This document shows, piece after piece, positions 46,765 to 48,324 of a stretch of DNA of 48,324 bases. The stretch comes from JBBRYK01 sp038237665 (GTDB taxonomy: Bacteria > Actinomycetota > Thermoleophilia > Gaiellales > Gaiellaceae), in assembly GCA_038237665.1 (NCBI GenBank), contig JBBRYK010000014.1:1-48324 (forward strand), read 5' to 3'. The translations under genes and the position numbers were made by a program. The notes under the pieces are model-generated. The model worked only from the letters and a program-made list of their open reading frames with translations, did not search any database and was not told the DNA's origin. The stretch's first letter is position 1; each line of letters opens with the position of its first letter.

Positions 46765-48324
46765 ATGAGTATTGCGACCGAACGCGTGACTACGGTCTCG
46801 GCGACCGTTGGCGGTCACGAGATCACGTTCGAGACCGGCAAGCTCGCCAAGCAAGCGGACGGCTCGGTCGTCGTGCGCTCCGGAGACACGATGGTTCTCG
46901 CGACGGCGCAGGGCCGGATGGAGGCGCGCGAGGGCGCGGACTTCTTCCCGCTCACGGTCGACGTGGAGGAGCGCATGTACGCGGCGGGCAAGATCCCGGG
47001 CGGCTTCTTCAAGCGCGAGGGACGGCCGACCGAGCGGGCGATTCTGACCGCCCGGATGATCGACCGCCCGATCCGGCCGCTCTGGCCGAAGGGCTTCAAG
47101 AACGAGGTGCAGGTGATCTGCACGGTGTTGAGCGCCGACCTCGTCACCGCGCACGACATCCTCTGCATCAACGGCGCCTCGGCGGCTCTGATGGTCTCGC
47201 CTCTGCCGTTCAGCGGGCCGGTCGGGGCCGTCCGCGTCGGGATGCTCGACGGCGAGTTCGTCGTCAACCCGACGCTCCCCGAAGCCGAGGAGTCGACGCT
47301 CGACCTCGTCGTCGTCGGCACACGGGACGCCCTGACGATGATCGAGGCCGGAGCCGAGGAGATCCCCGAAGAGACGATGCTGCGCGCCTTCGAGCTCGCA
47401 CACGAGGAGATCGTCAAGCTCTGCGACGCGCAGGAAGACCTCGCCCGCCAGGTCGGAAAGGCCAAATGGCTCGATCCCGAGGTGTCGGCCGAGGTCGAGA
47501 CCCACGCTGATCGGATCCGCGATCGGATCCGCCCGGAGGGGCTGCGCGAGGCAGGTGCCGCCGTCGAGGAGCTCTTCACCGAGCTCTGTCCCGAGCTGAC
47601 GATGGACTCGAGCGAAGAGGACATCATCCGCCAGGTGCAGGTGCGGTCGAGCCTCAACCTACTGCTCGAGCGCGAGCGTCTCGCAGCGGTGATCGAGCCG
47701 GTCCGGACCCAGTTCGAGAACGAGCTGCGCGCCCTGACCGAGGCGGAGCAGGACTCGAAGGAGCTCAAGTCCGCCAAGCGTCAGCTCCTGTTCGACCGCA
47801 TCATCGAAACGGTCCAGCTGCCGTTCCCGGTCGGCCCGGCCACGGTCGAAGGAGAAGGCCCCGCGGTCAAGGACACGCTCACGAAGCAGTTCGTGAAGCG
47901 GGCGGCCGAGGCGATCTACAAGGACCTCGTGCGCAAGAAGATCGCGGTCGAGAAGCGCCGCCCGGACGGACGTGTGACCGACGAGATCCGCCCGATCGAG
48001 TGTGAGGTCGGCGTCGCGCCGCGGACGCACGGCTCCGCGCTCTTCACGCGCGGTCAGACGCAGATCATGACGCTCCTGACGCTCGGCACCGCCAAGGAAG
48101 GCCAGCGGATCGACGACCTGTCGCTCGAGCAGGAGCGCCGCTACATGCACCACTACAACTTCCCGCCCTACTCGGTCGGGGAGACGGGCTTCATGCGCGG
48201 CCCCAAGCGCCGCGACATCGGCCACGGTGCGCTCGCGCAGCGGGCGCTCGAGCCGGTGATTCCGACGCCGGAGGAGTTCCCGTACACGATCCGTCTCGTC
48301 TCCGAGACGCTCGAGTCGAACGGC
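46765..48324 (+). CDS. pnp: Polyribonucleotide nucleotidyltransferase (PNPase), 3'-truncated by the window
   Basis: Phosphorolytic 3'-5' exoribonuclease of the degradosome. The first 520 residues are present: RNase PH-like core 1 (FETGKLAKQADGSVVVRSGD, FFPLTVDVEERMYAAGKIPG, GFFKREGRPTERAILTARM), the helical linker, and the start of core 2 (RTHGSALFTRGQTQ, HHYNFPPYSVGETG, RDIGHGALAQRAL). The KH and S1 domains lie beyond the window. ATG start with GTAGGAGGA 6 nt upstream. Probably regulated through the upstream stem-loop. Confidence 0.97.
   Translation, partial: MSIATERVTTVSATVGGHEITFETGKLAKQADGSVVVRSGDTMVLATAQGRMEAREGADFFPLTVDVEERMYAAGKIPGGFFKREGRPTERAILTARMIDRPIRPLWPKGFKNEVQVICTVLSADLVTAHDILCINGASAALMVSPLPFSGPVGAVRVGMLDGEFVVNPTLPEAEESTLDLVVVGTRDALTMIEAGAEEIPEETMLRAFELAHEEIVKLCDAQEDLARQVGKAKWLDPEVSAEVETHADRIRDRIRPEGLREAGAAVEELFTELCPELTMDSSEEDIIRQVQVRSSLNLLLERERLAAVIEPVRTQFENELRALTEAEQDSKELKSAKRQLLFDRIIETVQLPFPVGPATVEGEGPAVKDTLTKQFVKRAAEAIYKDLVRKKIAVEKRRPDGRVTDEIRPIECEVGVAPRTHGSALFTRGQTQIMTLLTLGTAKEGQRIDDLSLEQERRYMHHYNFPPYSVGETGFMRGPKRRDIGHGALAQRALEPVIPTPEEFPYTIRLVSETLESNG

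Noticed and set aside
1..48324. CRISPR array, prophage, toxin-antitoxin or defence cassette
   Set aside because: No regularly spaced repeats, integrase, capsid, nuclease-effector or small toxin pair was seen; the only mobile-element protein is the RAYT remnant.

Overview
The window is high-GC DNA (roughly two thirds G+C, judged by eye) with dense, often overlapping genes and frequent GTG/TTG starts. An actinobacterial-type integration host factor (mIHF) lies in the order pyr operon - mihF - gmk - rpoZ - coaBC. Together with an animal/plant-type class I FBP aldolase, a dirigent/allene-oxide-cyclase-like secreted protein and a DgcN/DgcA pair, this suggests a deep-branching actinobacterium, probably Thermoleophilia (Gaiellales/Solirubrobacterales-like). 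That placement is inference. The first ~100 bases are G/C homopolymer runs and look like a contig end.

Layout. 0.2-11.1 kb is an accessory-rich stretch: a RAYT (REP-associated transposase) remnant, FBP aldolase, a lipoprotein, tRNA-Gly(CCC), an orphan CHASE3/HAMP histidine kinase, a HIT hydrolase, two type IV pilin-like genes (one internally deleted) with strong terminators, CorA, an MFS exporter with a MarR regulator, a class V aminotransferase and tRNA-Arg(CCG). 11.2-20.8 kb has a cell-wall/peptide flavour: dgcA-dgcN (D-glutamate catabolism), a secreted GH-A-like protein, three M29 aminopeptidases, a LysM protein under what looks like a double LexA box, and RNase Z fused to a DUF2007-like domain. 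21.6-32.5 kb is a long, tightly coupled pyrimidine operon (pyrR-B-C-carA-carB-pyrK-pyrD; no pyrF seen), followed by mihF-gmk-rpoZ-coaBC. 32.5-43.6 kb carries a nucleotidyltransferase, a TPR protein, dtd and the classical rimP-nusA-ylxR-infB-(ylxP)-rbfA-nrnA-truB-ribF translation cluster. It is interrupted by a long palindrome, a secreted protein and a GGDEF gene. 43.6-48.3 kb has gamma-glutamyltransferase, LysE, DUF1326, rpsO and the first part of pnp.

No CRISPR array, prophage or defence island is visible. The most interesting signals are regulatory and structural. They are a -10-like hexamer placed 6-9 nt before start codons that lack a Shine-Dalgarno sequence (leaderless genes), a LexA-box promoter, an attenuator-like rimP leader, a ~165-bp imperfect palindrome after infB, and a REP-like 19-bp core found upstream of both tRNA genes. 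Several non-essential genes also carry internal deletions or abrupt junctions. These may be real decay or an assembly artefact, and should be checked before evolutionary conclusions are drawn.
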